Positions 1 through 9,619 are shown, counted from the first letter of the stretch. The stretch is 64,000 nt of DNA from Glacieibacterium arshaanense (GCF_004681125.1 NZ_SIHO01000001.1:62001-126000), one strand, 5' to 3'. The notes: generated from the sequence alone by a model not told the origin. Made by a program: numbers and translations.

Positions 1-531
1 AACCTTGGTGTCGATCGCTCGGTGGCGTTTGCCGGCTTCAGCGATACGCTGTCGTCGGACTATAACTCGCACGTCGGACAGATCTTCGGCGATGTCGGCT
101 ACCAGTTCGACCTCGCGCACATGCAGATCGAGCCGTTCGCAGAACTGGCGTTCATCAGCATCGGCACCGACGACGTGCTCGAATCGGGTGGTGCGGCAGC
201 ACTGCGCGTCCACCAGCAGAACGCCAACATCACCTCGACTCTGCTCGGCGCGCGCCTGCGCACCGAAACCAGCTTCGGCAGCGTCTTCACCACTGCGGCG
301 TGGCGCCATGCCGGCGGCGACACCGCCACGCTGGCGACGATGCAGCTCGTCGGCGGTGGTGCGCCGTTCATCATCGGCGGGCTCCCGATTACCGATAACG
401 CGCTGGCCGTCGACGCCGGGGTGGGCTTCCGCCTCGGTACCAACGGCACGCTCGATATCGCCTACAACGGCCAGATGGGCGGCGGTCTGTCGGATCAGGG
501 CGTCCGCGCCGTGCTGCGCTACTGGTTCTGA
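1..531 (+). CDS. Autotransporter outer-membrane beta-barrel domain, C-terminal part (5' truncated by window edge)
   Basis: The open frame enters from the left edge and gives about 176 visible residues. The sequence alternates polar and hydrophobic residues with regularly spaced Gly and aromatics, as in beta-strands of an outer-membrane barrel. It ends in Arg-Tyr-Trp-Phe, the terminal aromatic recognised by the BAM complex. Phrases such as GARLRTETSFGSV and VDAGVGFRLGTNGTLDIAYN are typical of the final strands of type V autotransporter translocators. In that family the barrel anchors and exports an N-terminal passenger, which here lies outside the window, so the passenger's role is unknown. 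A hairpin lies just downstream. The family call is firm for the barrel. Confidence 0.85.
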   Translation, partial: NLGVDRSVAFAGFSDTLSSDYNSHVGQIFGDVGYQFDLAHMQIEPFAELAFISIGTDDVLESGGAAALRVHQQNANITSTLLGARLRTETSFGSVFTTAAWRHAGGDTATLATMQLVGGGAPFIIGGLPITDNALAVDAGVGFRLGTNGTLDIAYNGQMGGGLSDQGVRAVLRYWF

Positions 532-547
532 AACCTGCTTAATGGCG

Positions 548-579
548 CGCCGGCGGATGCAACACTGCATCCGCCGGCG
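548..579 (+). terminator. Hairpin after the autotransporter gene
   Basis: A perfect 13-bp inverted repeat (cgccggcggatgc at 548-560, gcatccgccggcg at 567-579) with a 6-nt loop starts 17 bases after the autotransporter stop. The following bases are T-rich (tcgtcgtctt) but there is no uninterrupted T-run, so it may be a weak intrinsic terminator or a 3'-end stabilising hairpin. Confidence 0.6.
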
Positions 580-638
580 TCGTCGTCTTGGCCATGCCGC
601 GTTGACGCAAGCAAGCCCGCGCGGCTAAGCCTGCTGCC

Positions 639-1847
639 ATGAAAAAGCATACCGGCCAGAACCGCCAGATTACCAGGTCATGGCATCCCGCAACGCAGGC
701 CGTGCGCGGCGGCACCATGCGTTCCGAAATCGGCGAGACGTCGGAGGCGATCTTCCTGACGTCGGGCTATGCGTATGACAATGCCGAGGAAGCCGCTGCC
801 CGCTTCCGTGGCGAACAGCCCGGCATGACCTACTCACGTTTGCAGAACCCTACAGTGGCGATGCTCGAGGAGCGGCTGTGCCTGCTCGAAGGCGCCGAAG
901 CCTGCCGCGCCACCACCACCGGCATGGCGGCGATGTCGGCGGCGCTCATGTGCCAGCTGTCGGCGGGCGACCATCTGGTCGCGGCGCGCGCGATGTTCGG
1001 ATCGTGCCGCGTGCTGGTCGACACCATCCTACCGCGCTTTGGCGTCGAGACCACTGTCGTCGATGGCCGCGACACCCAGGCCTGGGCCAAGGCGCGCAAG
1101 CCCAACACCAAGATGTTCTTCCTCGAAACGCCGGCCAATCCGACGCTGGACATTGTCGACATGGCCGCGGTCGCCGACATCGCGCATGACGCCGGCGCGC
1201 TGGTCATGGTCGACAACGCCTTTGCGACGCCGGTGCTGCAGCGGCCGTTCGAATTCGGCGCCGATATTGTCGCGCATTCGGCGACCAAGCTGATGGACGG
1301 GCAGGGCCGCGTGCTAGGTGGTGCCGTGCTTGGGCGTGAGAAGTGGATCAACGATGTCTATCTGGCGTTCACCCGCCACACCGGCCCGATCCTCAGCGCC
1401 TTCAACGCCTGGGTCATTCTGAAGTCATTGGAAACGCTCGACCTACGCGTGCGCCGCGCGGTCGAAAACGCAGGCAAGGTTGCCGCGTTCCTCGAAGCGC
1501 GGGTGCCGCGCCTGCTCTATCCCGGCCTCGCCAGCCATCCGCAGCACGCGCTGGCGATGCGGCAGATGGACGGTGGCGGCACGATCATCGCGCTCTATCT
1601 CGATGGTGGCCGACCGCAGGCGCACGGCTTGCTCGACGCGCTGCAGCTCATCGACATTTCGAACAATGTCGGCGACTCGCGCTCGCTGATGACGCACCCG
1701 GCATCGACGACGCACGCCAGCGTCCCCGAAGCCGGGCGGCTGGAGATGGGCATCACCGAGGGCATGCTGCGGCTGTCGGTCGGGCTCGAAGACCCGCGCG
1801 ACCTCATCGCCGATCTCGATCAGGCGCTAAGGCAGATCGGGCTATGA
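639..1847 (+). CDS. metZ: O-succinylhomoserine sulfhydrylase
   Basis: This 402-residue protein belongs to the Cys/Met-metabolism PLP-dependent (trans-sulfuration) family. It would make homocysteine directly from O-succinylhomoserine and sulfide in methionine synthesis in the cytoplasm. The PLP-binding lysine is K217 in HSATKLMDGQGR, and the family signatures MTYSRLQNPTVAMLEERL and FFLETPANPTLDIVD are present. The length fits MetZ better than cystathionine gamma-lyases, but cystathionine gamma-synthase activity cannot be excluded from sequence alone. The stop overlaps the apaG start (ATGA), so the two genes are probably translationally coupled. I searched the 5' region for a SAM-II type riboswitch, often found before alphaproteobacterial metZ, and did not see one. 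Confidence 0.93.
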   Translation: MKKHTGQNRQITRSWHPATQAVRGGTMRSEIGETSEAIFLTSGYAYDNAEEAAARFRGEQPGMTYSRLQNPTVAMLEERLCLLEGAEACRATTTGMAAMSAALMCQLSAGDHLVAARAMFGSCRVLVDTILPRFGVETTVVDGRDTQAWAKARKPNTKMFFLETPANPTLDIVDMAAVADIAHDAGALVMVDNAFATPVLQRPFEFGADIVAHSATKLMDGQGRVLGGAVLGREKWINDVYLAFTRHTGPILSAFNAWVILKSLETLDLRVRRAVENAGKVAAFLEARVPRLLYPGLASHPQHALAMRQMDGGGTIIALYLDGGRPQAHGLLDALQLIDISNNVGDSRSLMTHPASTTHASVPEAGRLEMGITEGMLRLSVGLEDPRDLIADLDQALRQIGL

Positions 1848-2269
1848 CGAATGCCGGCCAGCCAATGAACGTGTTCTTCCCGTTCGCGGCAGAGACGCTC
1901 GGCGTTGTGGTGCGCGTCAACCCGCGCTTCCTGCCCGATCAGTCCGATCCGCAGCAGCGGCGCTATGCTTGGAGCTATCACGTCCGCATCGAAAACCGCG
2001 GGGCCGTACCGGTGCAGCTGACCGACCGCCACTGGGTCATCACCGACGGTAATGGCCAGGTCGAGGAAGTCCGCGGCCCCGGCGTGGTGGGCCAGACGCC
2101 GGTGATCGAGCCAGGACAATCCTACGACTATGTCTCGGGCTGCGGACTAACCACGCCGTCAGGGTCGATGCATGGCAGCTTCCGTATGCTGGCGGGCAGG
2201 GTGCCGTTCGACGCCGCCATCCCCAAGTTCGGGCTGCTTAGCCCGCCGCCGCGCGCGGTACGCAAATGA
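1844..2269 (+). CDS. apaG: ApaG domain protein
   Basis: The 141-residue protein has the ApaG fold signature: YAWSYHVRIENRGAVPVQLTDRHWVITDGNG, then a GPGVVGQTPVIEPG loop and a C-terminal GSMHGSFRM strand. ApaG is a small fibronectin-III-like protein linked to Co2+/Mg2+ homeostasis and Ap4A phenotypes in enterics; its biochemical role is unsettled. The ATG at 1844 overlaps the metZ stop in an ATGA arrangement, and its own stop overlaps the next start in the same way. This forms a tightly packed metZ-apaG-lysR unit. An internal ATG at 1865 would shorten the protein by seven residues and is an alternative start. Confidence 0.92.
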   Translation: MTNAGQPMNVFFPFAAETLGVVVRVNPRFLPDQSDPQQRRYAWSYHVRIENRGAVPVQLTDRHWVITDGNGQVEEVRGPGVVGQTPVIEPGQSYDYVSGCGLTTPSGSMHGSFRMLAGRVPFDAAIPKFGLLSPPPRAVRK

Positions 2270-3075
2270 AGCGGACGCACCTACCGCTCAACGCGCTGCG
2301 TGTATTCGACGCTGCCGCGCGGCATCTGTCGTTTACCAAGGCAGCTGACGAACTGGCGGTAACGCCGGCGGCTGTCGGCCAGCAAATCCGCGCCCTGGAA
2401 GATGTGCTCGGCGTCGTGCTGTTCCGCCGCATGACGCGAAACCTCGAGCTGACGCCCGAGGCCGAGCGCGCATTGCCGGCGTTGCGCGCGGGATTCCTCG
2501 AGTTCGAGGAATCGGTGCGGCTGCTGCAGGAAGCACAGGGCTCGAAGACGCTGACGCTGGCCGCACCGCGCGACCTGACGGCGAAATGGCTCGGCGTGCA
2601 GTTGGCGGCCTACACCGCGCTCAACCCCGATGTGCGCTTCGTCATCGTGTCGGCGGATGACGGCATCGATTTCACCCAGGCCAATCTCGATCTCGCGCTG
2701 GTCTTCGGCCCGGCGCCTAATGACGAGGGCATCCATGGCAAGCCGCTGGGCGCCGAAACCTTGGTCACCGTCAGCGCACCGGGCCATGCCAGCGACGGCT
2801 GCTTCATTCGTTATCCCGGCGATGCGATGCCACCCGAAGGCTGCAGCACGCTGACGGTCGCCGATGCAGGACTGGCACTCGATGCGGCCGCCGCCGGGCT
2901 GGGCCGGGCGCGCGTGCCGGCGCTGCTCGCGGCCGCGGATATCGCCAGCGGACGGGTCGTCGCCAGCGGCGATCCCGAACCGATCAATCAGGCCTGGTGG
3001 CTGATAGCCCCGACACCGCAATGGCGGCAGGCCAAGGTCAAGGCACTCGTCGAGTTCCTCGCAACGCGGGTCTAG
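2266..3075 (+). CDS. LysR-family transcriptional regulator (GcvA-like)
   Basis: The 269-residue protein starts with PLNALRVFDAAARHLSFTKAADELAVTPAAVGQQIRALEDVLGVVLFRR, the LysR winged helix-turn-helix at about residues 7-60. A substrate-binding domain follows that is shorter than usual (most LysR proteins are near 300 residues). The N-terminal pattern is closest to the GcvA/AmpR group. Its stop lies 3 bp from the convergent oxygenase gene. LysR proteins usually control a divergent neighbour, but here the gene is the last of a co-directional unit, so the target is not evident. It could regulate methionine genes of its own operon, which is only inference. Confidence 0.88.
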   Translation: MKRTHLPLNALRVFDAAARHLSFTKAADELAVTPAAVGQQIRALEDVLGVVLFRRMTRNLELTPEAERALPALRAGFLEFEESVRLLQEAQGSKTLTLAAPRDLTAKWLGVQLAAYTALNPDVRFVIVSADDGIDFTQANLDLALVFGPAPNDEGIHGKPLGAETLVTVSAPGHASDGCFIRYPGDAMPPEGCSTLTVADAGLALDAAAAGLGRARVPALLAAADIASGRVVASGDPEPINQAWWLIAPTPQWRQAKVKALVEFLATRV

Positions 3076-3078
3076 GCG

Positions 3079-3810
3079 CTAGCGGTCGCGGAACCAACCG
3101 GTGATGGCGTAGCGGCCGACCTGCGACCAGCTTGGCACGAAGCTGACATTGTGGCGCTGTGGCACAGCGAACATGTTGAGCGCGTTGAAGCGTGGCCGGA
3201 AGCCGGTGATGATGTCGCCGTCGTCGTCGTAGAAGTTGAGGTAGCCGCCCCAGTCCTCGTGCCAGTCCTGCGTGAAGTTCATGACATAGGCGATACGCCA
3301 GCCCTCGGCGACATGCGCGTCATGGTGAAGCCCGAGGAACTGGCCGGGGCCGAACAAGGTCGCCTGCGCGTCGGCCTTGACGAGGTCGGGCATCGCCGTC
3401 ACCTCGCGCACCAGATCCATCAGCGGCGCATCGTTGATATGTTCGACCAGCAGATGCAGCGGGCCTTCGGGGTCCCAGTTGTTCGCGTACGCCGTGACCA
3501 TCGGGTAACGCTGGTACGAGAAGCCGTAGCCGCGTGCCCGCACGCGCTGCGCGATCGCCTGGCCCATGGCACCGCGCTGCTGCGGTGACAGCTTGGCGAG
3601 GTCGGCGGGGCTGATGTCGGTCTGGCTGTTGCCGTCGTTCCACGCCAGCCCCCACGGCGTCTGCTGCGACAGCACCTGATGGATTGTCGCGGCGGCATCG
3701 GCGGTCAGGAAGTTGCGGATCTGGACGCGGCGGTCGCGGGCGAAAGTCGCCGCCAAGGCCGCGCGGTCGAGCCCGGGGTTGATCTTGAACAGCGGGATTT
3801 CGTCACTCAC
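3079..3810 (-). CDS. 2OG-Fe(II) oxygenase family protein (prolyl 4-hydroxylase-like)
   Basis: The 243-residue protein carries the non-haem iron triad of the cupin-fold dioxygenases: H162-x-D164 in FLGLHHDAHV, the distal H220 in VPQRHNVSF, and the 2-oxoglutarate-binding R233 in VGRYAITGWF. The N-terminal IRNFLTADAAATIHQVL segment matches the helical lead-in of the prolyl 4-hydroxylase/Tpa1-like group. It would couple oxidative decarboxylation of 2-oxoglutarate to hydroxylation of an unknown substrate, possibly a protein. It lies 25 bp downstream of parE on the same strand and may be co-transcribed with it. Confidence 0.85.
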   Translation of the reverse strand: MSDEIPLFKINPGLDRAALAATFARDRRVQIRNFLTADAAATIHQVLSQQTPWGLAWNDGNSQTDISPADLAKLSPQQRGAMGQAIAQRVRARGYGFSYQRYPMVTAYANNWDPEGPLHLLVEHINDAPLMDLVREVTAMPDLVKADAQATLFGPGQFLGLHHDAHVAEGWRIAYVMNFTQDWHEDWGGYLNFYDDDGDIITGFRPRFNALNMFAVPQRHNVSFVPSWSQVGRYAITGWFRDR

Positions 3811-3835
3811 GCGAATGTCTCTATCGTTGCGCCGC

Positions 3836-5821
<1,986 letters not shown>

Positions 5822-5939
5822 CTATAGAGCCGCAATCGCCTGTGTGAAAGTGGTAGAACAGGCGGGGAACGACGATGCCACCGCCGCCGCATATGTGCCA
5901 ACGCTGCGGCGCGCTGTCACAGCTGCAAAAAAGTTGGAC

Positions 5940-5968
5940 TTGTCAAAAAAAGACACTTGCATTTAGCT
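5940..5968 (+). promoter_or_regulatory. Candidate promoter for the small RNA between parE and the porin
   Basis: TTGTCA at 5940-5945 is followed after 17 bases by TTAGCT at 5963-5968, a fair -35 and a weak -10. The position would start transcription near 5975, shortly before the hairpins that end at 6057. The call rests on position as much as on sequence. Confidence 0.4.
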
Positions 5969-5987
5969 TTGTTGCAGTGCACAACAA
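5969..5987. promoter_or_regulatory. TGC/GCA-rich dyad, possible PhaR-like operator (site 1)
   Basis: TTGTTGCAGTGCACAACAA is an imperfect dyad centred on TGCAGTGCA. PhaR, the repressor of phasin and polyhydroxyalkanoate genes in alphaproteobacteria, binds TGC/GCA-rich dyads of this kind. The link is a resemblance only. It overlaps the likely start of the candidate small RNA. Two further sites of the same style lie at 6153-6165 and 6172-6189. Confidence 0.4.
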
Positions 5988-6057
5988 TCAGGCCAACATG
6001 GCGATCCTCCCCAAGGATTTGACTAAGGGCCGGCGCGAAAGCACCGGCCCTTTTTTT
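5972..6057 (+). ncRNA. Candidate small RNA with strong intrinsic terminator
   Basis: No gene is read on the plus strand upstream of here, yet a textbook terminator stands at 6027-6057: GGGCCGG/CCGGCCC with an inner GC pair, a GAAA tetraloop, and seven Ts. Just before it a small hairpin (ATCCT 6004-6008, AGGAT 6014-6018) carries a CCTCCCC run that is complementary to ribosome-binding sites. Anti-Shine-Dalgarno loops of this type are a feature of alphaproteobacterial small RNAs such as the alpha-r14/CuckooS group. Together with a possible promoter at 5940-5968 this suggests an RNA of roughly 80 nt. The alternative is an attenuator in a long leader of the porin gene, which starts 228 bp further on. 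Confidence 0.55.
6027..6057 (+). terminator. Rho-independent terminator of the candidate small RNA
   Basis: The stem is GGGCCGG (6027-6033) with CCGGCCC (6044-6050), extended by a GC pair and closed by a GAAA loop, followed by seven Ts at 6051-6057. The polarity is plus strand; parE, the only flanking gene on its left, runs the other way. Confidence 0.85.
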
Positions 6058-6152
6058 AGGCAGTGTGCCTATTTTTGCGGCGCTTTCCCGAGGGAAAAGC
6101 CCGAAAGTTCCACCAACTGTGGCGCGAATCACACAATCATTGCTCGAATCAA

Positions 6153-6189
6153 TGTGCAGTGCGCAATTTGCTTGTGCAACGCAGCACAA
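6153..6189. promoter_or_regulatory. TGC/GCA-rich operator cluster upstream of the porin (sites 2 and 3)
   Basis: TGTGCAGTGCGCA lies at 6153-6165. A perfect dyad TTGTGC-N6-GCACAA lies at 6172-6189, and CTGCGCAAAC follows directly. These repeat the TGC/GCA theme of the site at 5969-5987 and lie about 100-130 bp before the porin start, a plausible operator distance. A PhaR-type regulator is one candidate; the binding protein is not known. Confidence 0.45.
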
Positions 6190-6285
6190 CTGCGCAAACT
6201 TTTCCCAAGTTGACCGAAAACGGACATCAGAGCCGTTGGTCCCGAACTGGCGCGGAATGCACATATGACAAAGGAGTTTTGGGAC

Positions 6286-7020
6286 ATGATTCGTTCAATT
6301 CGATTTGCAGCGCTGGCTGCCACGGCTTTGGTATCGCTCGGCGCTTCGGGCGCGGCCTATGCCGAAGACGCACCGGCCGAAGCCACGCCGTTCGTTACCT
6401 TCACCGGCAACGTCACGCTGGTCAGCGACTACCGCTGGCGCGGTGTGTCGCTGAGCAACACCGACGCGGCGATTCAGGGTGGCATCACCGCCACGACCAA
6501 GCCGGGCTTCTTCGTGTCGATGTGGGGCTCGTCGATCGCGCCTTACGGCGGCGCGACCACCGAAGTCGATCTCTATGGCGGCTGGACGGGGACCTTCAGC
6601 GGTATCACCCCGACGATCGGTATCTACGGCTACCTGTATCCGGGCGGCACTAACGTCGATTTCTATGAACTCTACGGCTCGCTGGGCTTCGCGCTCGGCC
6701 CCGTCGGCTTCACCACCGGCATCAACTTCGCGCCGAACCAGAACAACATCGGCGGCGGTAACAACACCTATATTTACATCGCGCCGTCGTTCACCATCCC
6801 CGGCGTGCCGATCACGCTCAAGGGTAACCTTGGTTACGAATCCGGTGACATCGTCGCTGCGCTCGGCACCCCGTACGACAACAAGGTCGACTACATGATC
6901 GGCGCCGACTTCAAGTACAAGATGCTGACCTTCGGCATGCAATGGGTTGGCAACAACCGCAGCAGCTACGGCGGCAACCTTGGCGACACCTTCCTCGTCA
7001 GCCTTGGTGCCAGCTTCTAA
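6286..7020 (+). CDS. TorF-family putative porin (Gcw_chp type)
   Basis: The 244-residue protein starts with a clear signal peptide (MIRSIRFAALAATALVSLGASGAAYA). The mature part begins with TFTGNVTLVSDYRWRGVSLSNTDAAIQGG, the diagnostic opening of the Gcw_chp/TorF porin family, and ends in a beta-strand finishing with Phe, as outer-membrane barrels do. The family forms small outer-membrane barrels of unknown substrate, common in sphingomonads. The start at 6286 is chosen because AAGGAG (6271-6276) sits nine bases before it and the signal peptide begins there; an upstream in-frame ATG at 6265 would include the ribosome-binding site. The promoter region holds a cluster of TGC/GCA dyads. A strong terminator follows. 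Confidence 0.9.
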   Translation: MIRSIRFAALAATALVSLGASGAAYAEDAPAEATPFVTFTGNVTLVSDYRWRGVSLSNTDAAIQGGITATTKPGFFVSMWGSSIAPYGGATTEVDLYGGWTGTFSGITPTIGIYGYLYPGGTNVDFYELYGSLGFALGPVGFTTGINFAPNQNNIGGGNNTYIYIAPSFTIPGVPITLKGNLGYESGDIVAALGTPYDNKVDYMIGADFKYKMLTFGMQWVGNNRSSYGGNLGDTFLVSLGASF

Positions 7021-7044
7021 ATCGCGTTGCTTTCGTGCTTACCG

Positions 7045-7080
7045 GCGGGCGGATTGCTTCGGCAGTCCGCCCGCTTTTTT
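7045..7080 (+). terminator. Rho-independent terminator after the porin
   Basis: GCGGGCGGA (7045-7053) pairs with TCCGCCCGC (7066-7074), followed by six Ts at 7075-7080. It lies 24 bases after the porin stop. Confidence 0.9.
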
Positions 7081-7184
7081 GTGCGCGGTGCCGCAATGCG
7101 TTTTGGCACCGCCACTGTGATAATTGACACAGACATGGTCGAACTGGAATCCTAGCTTTCCAAAGCAATCAGGGGGATGCTTCG

Positions 7185-8141
7185 ATGCGATCAATTTACA
7201 TGACCACTGTTCTCGCCGCGCTGGCATTTGGTACTGCCGCGCATTCGGCGAGTTTCCTGTCGCGATCGGGCACCATTGCGATTGCCGCAAGTTGCCCCGC
7301 GGCACCGCTGACCGGTGAATGTCCCAACGTGCCGGGCAGCCAGCCGCTGATACCGATCGGCAGCTACCCACTGGTGCAGGACTGGAAACTGTATCAGCCG
7401 GGTCTGACGCTGACGTCGTACATCGGCAGCGCGTCAACCGGCTATGGCGGCGCTATCGGCAACATTTATCCCGACGGATTGACGCCGGCGCTCCAGGTCG
7501 GTGCGTTCACAATTCCCGATGCGCGCGGGCAATATGCGGTAAGCTATGGATTGGCGGCTGCAGCCTATGCTTACACCTACACCGGAACATCCGCCGTCGC
7601 ATTGCCGCTGGTTGGCAACATTAACTTCGATGTGCTGTTCGCCGCGCCAACGACACTGGCGCTCAATTACAGCTTTGGCTCCGCGACGATGCGCATGGCG
7701 GTCACAACGCCCAATCTCTTCGCGAACCCCGGGACCGCACCGGATTCGGTCGTTTGCGGCAACCCCGACGTGCTGGCTGCCGGCTATGCAACCGGCGGTG
7801 TCGGGGGCTTTGCCAACGGCTTTGCCGCGAAGTCATTCAACTTCGCGCTCGATCTGACCAACGGCTGTGACGGCCAGCCGATGATGCTCAACCCAGGGCA
7901 GTCGGTCTACATTTACACCTATCTCAATGCCTATGCGCAGCGTGGCGCGACGGTCGACGCGACGCACAGCTTTCACGTCAACCTCGCGCCGGGTACGCCG
8001 CCGGCGGTGGCGGCGGCATTGCAAAGCGGCTTGACGTTGCACGCCAATGTGCCCGAGCCGGCAAGCTGGGCGATGATGATTGCCGGCTTCGGGCTGGTCG
8101 GCAGTGCGGCAAGGCGCCGGCGGATGGCTTCGCTCGCCTGA
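7185..8141 (+). CDS. PEPxxWA-CTERM sorting domain-containing secreted protein
   Basis: The 318-residue protein has an N-terminal signal peptide (roughly residues 1-22). It ends with the tripartite PEP-CTERM signal: VPEPASWA at about residue 292, a hydrophobic helix MMIAGFGLVGSAA, then the basic cluster RRRR. This signal is recognised by exosortase (EpsH/XrtA type), which anchors or releases surface proteins in exopolysaccharide-producing Proteobacteria. No exosortase gene lies in the window. The body of the protein is rich in Gly, Ala and Tyr, looks beta-rich and matches no enzyme family I recognise. The start follows an AGGGGG ribosome-binding site. The function is unknown beyond surface localisation. 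Confidence 0.85.
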   Translation: MRSIYMTTVLAALAFGTAAHSASFLSRSGTIAIAASCPAAPLTGECPNVPGSQPLIPIGSYPLVQDWKLYQPGLTLTSYIGSASTGYGGAIGNIYPDGLTPALQVGAFTIPDARGQYAVSYGLAAAAYAYTYTGTSAVALPLVGNINFDVLFAAPTTLALNYSFGSATMRMAVTTPNLFANPGTAPDSVVCGNPDVLAAGYATGGVGGFANGFAAKSFNFALDLTNGCDGQPMMLNPGQSVYIYTYLNAYAQRGATVDATHSFHVNLAPGTPPAVAAALQSGLTLHANVPEPASWAMMIAGFGLVGSAARRRRMASLA

Positions 8142-8614
8142 GCATTGGGCCTCGCTTCCGGGCACGACGAATTTCCGGCCAGCGGATATCCCCGCCCCGG
8201 TCTATCGTCCTTGGGTACTGACCCCCACCGCCACGGTGGAGATGTAATCCTCTTCCCGATGACGGCTTCCTTGGGTGGGTCGCTTGGTCATCGGGAAGAG
8301 GCAGGCTTTGTGTCGTTGGTCGAGGTAGCCGGGGGCGGAGGGCGTTTTGCGGTTTCTTAGGCCGCATACGCGGTTTGGACGCGTGTTTGACGCGGTTGAC
8401 GTACGCGTTTGGTAGACGTGCCCTCCTTGGAACACTTGGAGCTGAAGTCCTCGACCTGACAGAGCGCGGGGCTGAAAAGCGCGGCGGTGAAACGACACGT
8501 CCGGGTACGCAAGTGGCGATCGTGAGCCCGGACAGGTTGGACGGGAAACACCCATTTCCCGTCGCCTTGATGAACCTACTAACCGATTCGGTTCGAAATG
8601 TCAAATGAAATCAC
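8142..8614. other. Unexplained 470-bp interval with several strong inverted repeats
   Basis: No convincing gene fills this gap between two convergent genes. It holds a perfect 14-bp inverted repeat (8249-8262 with 8288-8301), a 7-bp pair enclosing 21 bases (GTCCGGG 8499-8505, CCCGGAC 8527-8533) and a tight 9-bp hairpin (GACGGGAAA 8540-8548, TTTCCCGTC 8555-8563). Weak open frames exist on both strands, for example plus-strand codons up to 8608, but none has a good ribosome-binding site and codon use is unlike neighbouring genes. It could be a structured RNA, a degenerate mobile element or a repeat. I do not recognise it. Confidence 0.4.
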
Positions 8615-9412
8615 TCAGGCGGCGATAGCGGGCACCACCGTTGCGACGTCGACGCTGAGCCAGACCAGCTCGGCGCCGATGTTGGTCGTCAGAAACGCGA
8701 TGTCGGCGGCGTCGCGGCCCGCAGCGATTCGTACCAGCCCGTTGATCGGCGCCAGCCGCGTCGGGTCGACCAGCCACCAGCTGCCAGCGACGAACACCTC
8801 GATGACCGCGTGGAAGTCCTGCGGCACCAGTCCCTCGGCATAAACCGCGACGGCTCGCGCCGGGATGTTGGCGGCGCGGCACAGTGTTATCGCCAGATGC
8901 GCGAAATCGCGGCAGACGCCGGCGCGGTCGACAAACGTCTCCTCCGCCGTGGTTTCGTGCGTGCTGACGCCGAACTGATAGTCGATGTTGCGGTGGATCC
9001 AGTCGAGGATCGCTGCGACGCGTGCGCCACCGCTCATCGGTGCCGGGAAAGCGCGCGCGACGAAACGGCCGAATTTGTCCGACGGGCAGTAGCGGCTGGG
9101 CAGCAGGTAGCGCAGCGCATCGGCGGGCAGGTCGGACCAGCGCGTTTGCGGCGCATTGGCGGGAATCGCGATGCGCGGGACGATGTCGACGACGGCGGCG
9201 TATTCGATGCGCAGTTCGTGGGCTGTTTTGCCGCGCAAGGTTCTTGAGCCGTCGGTGGGGTCGGTGGTTTCGATCAGGCGGGTTGCGGGGTTGAGCGTCA
9301 GTTGCTCGCTGACCAGCGTCTGGCCGAGGGCGTGCGCGACCTGGAACTTGGCGATGATTTCGGTGGGCTCGTGGAAGCGGTAGGCGAGGGTGGTCAGGAC
9401 GCGGACGCGCAT
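8615..9412 (-). CDS. Transglutaminase-like cysteine protease/peptidase family protein
   Basis: The 265-residue protein has the transglutaminase core triad in order: Cys in TFVDRAGVCRDFAHLA, His in PQDFHAVIEVF, and Asp in WWLVDPTRLAP. An N-terminal beta-rich half typical of COG1305 proteins (RVRVLTTLAYRFHEPTEI) precedes it. Bacterial members are mostly thought to be peptidases or protein-modifying enzymes; the substrate is unknown. No signal peptide is seen, so it is probably cytoplasmic. The start at 9412 gives the canonical MRVRVLTTLAYRF opening; the frame continues upstream for 45 codons without family similarity, so the longer version was not used. Confidence 0.85.
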   Translation of the reverse strand: MRVRVLTTLAYRFHEPTEIIAKFQVAHALGQTLVSEQLTLNPATRLIETTDPTDGSRTLRGKTAHELRIEYAAVVDIVPRIAIPANAPQTRWSDLPADALRYLLPSRYCPSDKFGRFVARAFPAPMSGGARVAAILDWIHRNIDYQFGVSTHETTAEETFVDRAGVCRDFAHLAITLCRAANIPARAVAVYAEGLVPQDFHAVIEVFVAGSWWLVDPTRLAPINGLVRIAAGRDAADIAFLTTNIGAELVWLSVDVATVVPAIAA

Positions 9413-9545
9413 GGGGGCGGGGGCCTTGGAACGGGTTTTGGGGACAGCGGCAGCGGATGGTGCGCCGGCTAGCGTTCCATTTTGATGACGGTGTTGGGAT
9501 GGTGTCGCGCCTAGCTGGTTTAGGGGCGTGGCGCAACCGTACGGC

Positions 9546-9581
9546 AAAGCCGCACGGACCTGGGTGGGTTCGTGCGGCTTT
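9546..9581. terminator. Bidirectional hairpin between glnA and the transglutaminase gene
   Basis: AAAGCCGCACG (9546-9556) and CGTGCGGCTTT (9571-9581) form a perfect 11-bp stem with a 14-base loop. A/T flanks on both sides allow weak termination in either direction. The remaining sequence between 9413 and 9743 is the second 3'-end repeat described separately and otherwise shows nothing. Confidence 0.55.
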
Positions 9582-9619
9582 GGGGAATTTTAGGGGAGGG
9601 TAGGTAGGAAGTAAGGGGC

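Noticed and set aside
532-638. Possible SAM-II riboswitch upstream of metZ
   Set aside because: The short 5' region contains the hairpin of the previous gene and lacks the conserved SAM-II pseudoknot sequence pieces.
8357-8608. Small protein genes in the interval 8142-8614 (frames on both strands)
   Set aside because: Neither strand has a convincing ribosome-binding site, codon use differs from neighbouring genes, and both strands look equally coding-like. Kept only as an unassigned region.
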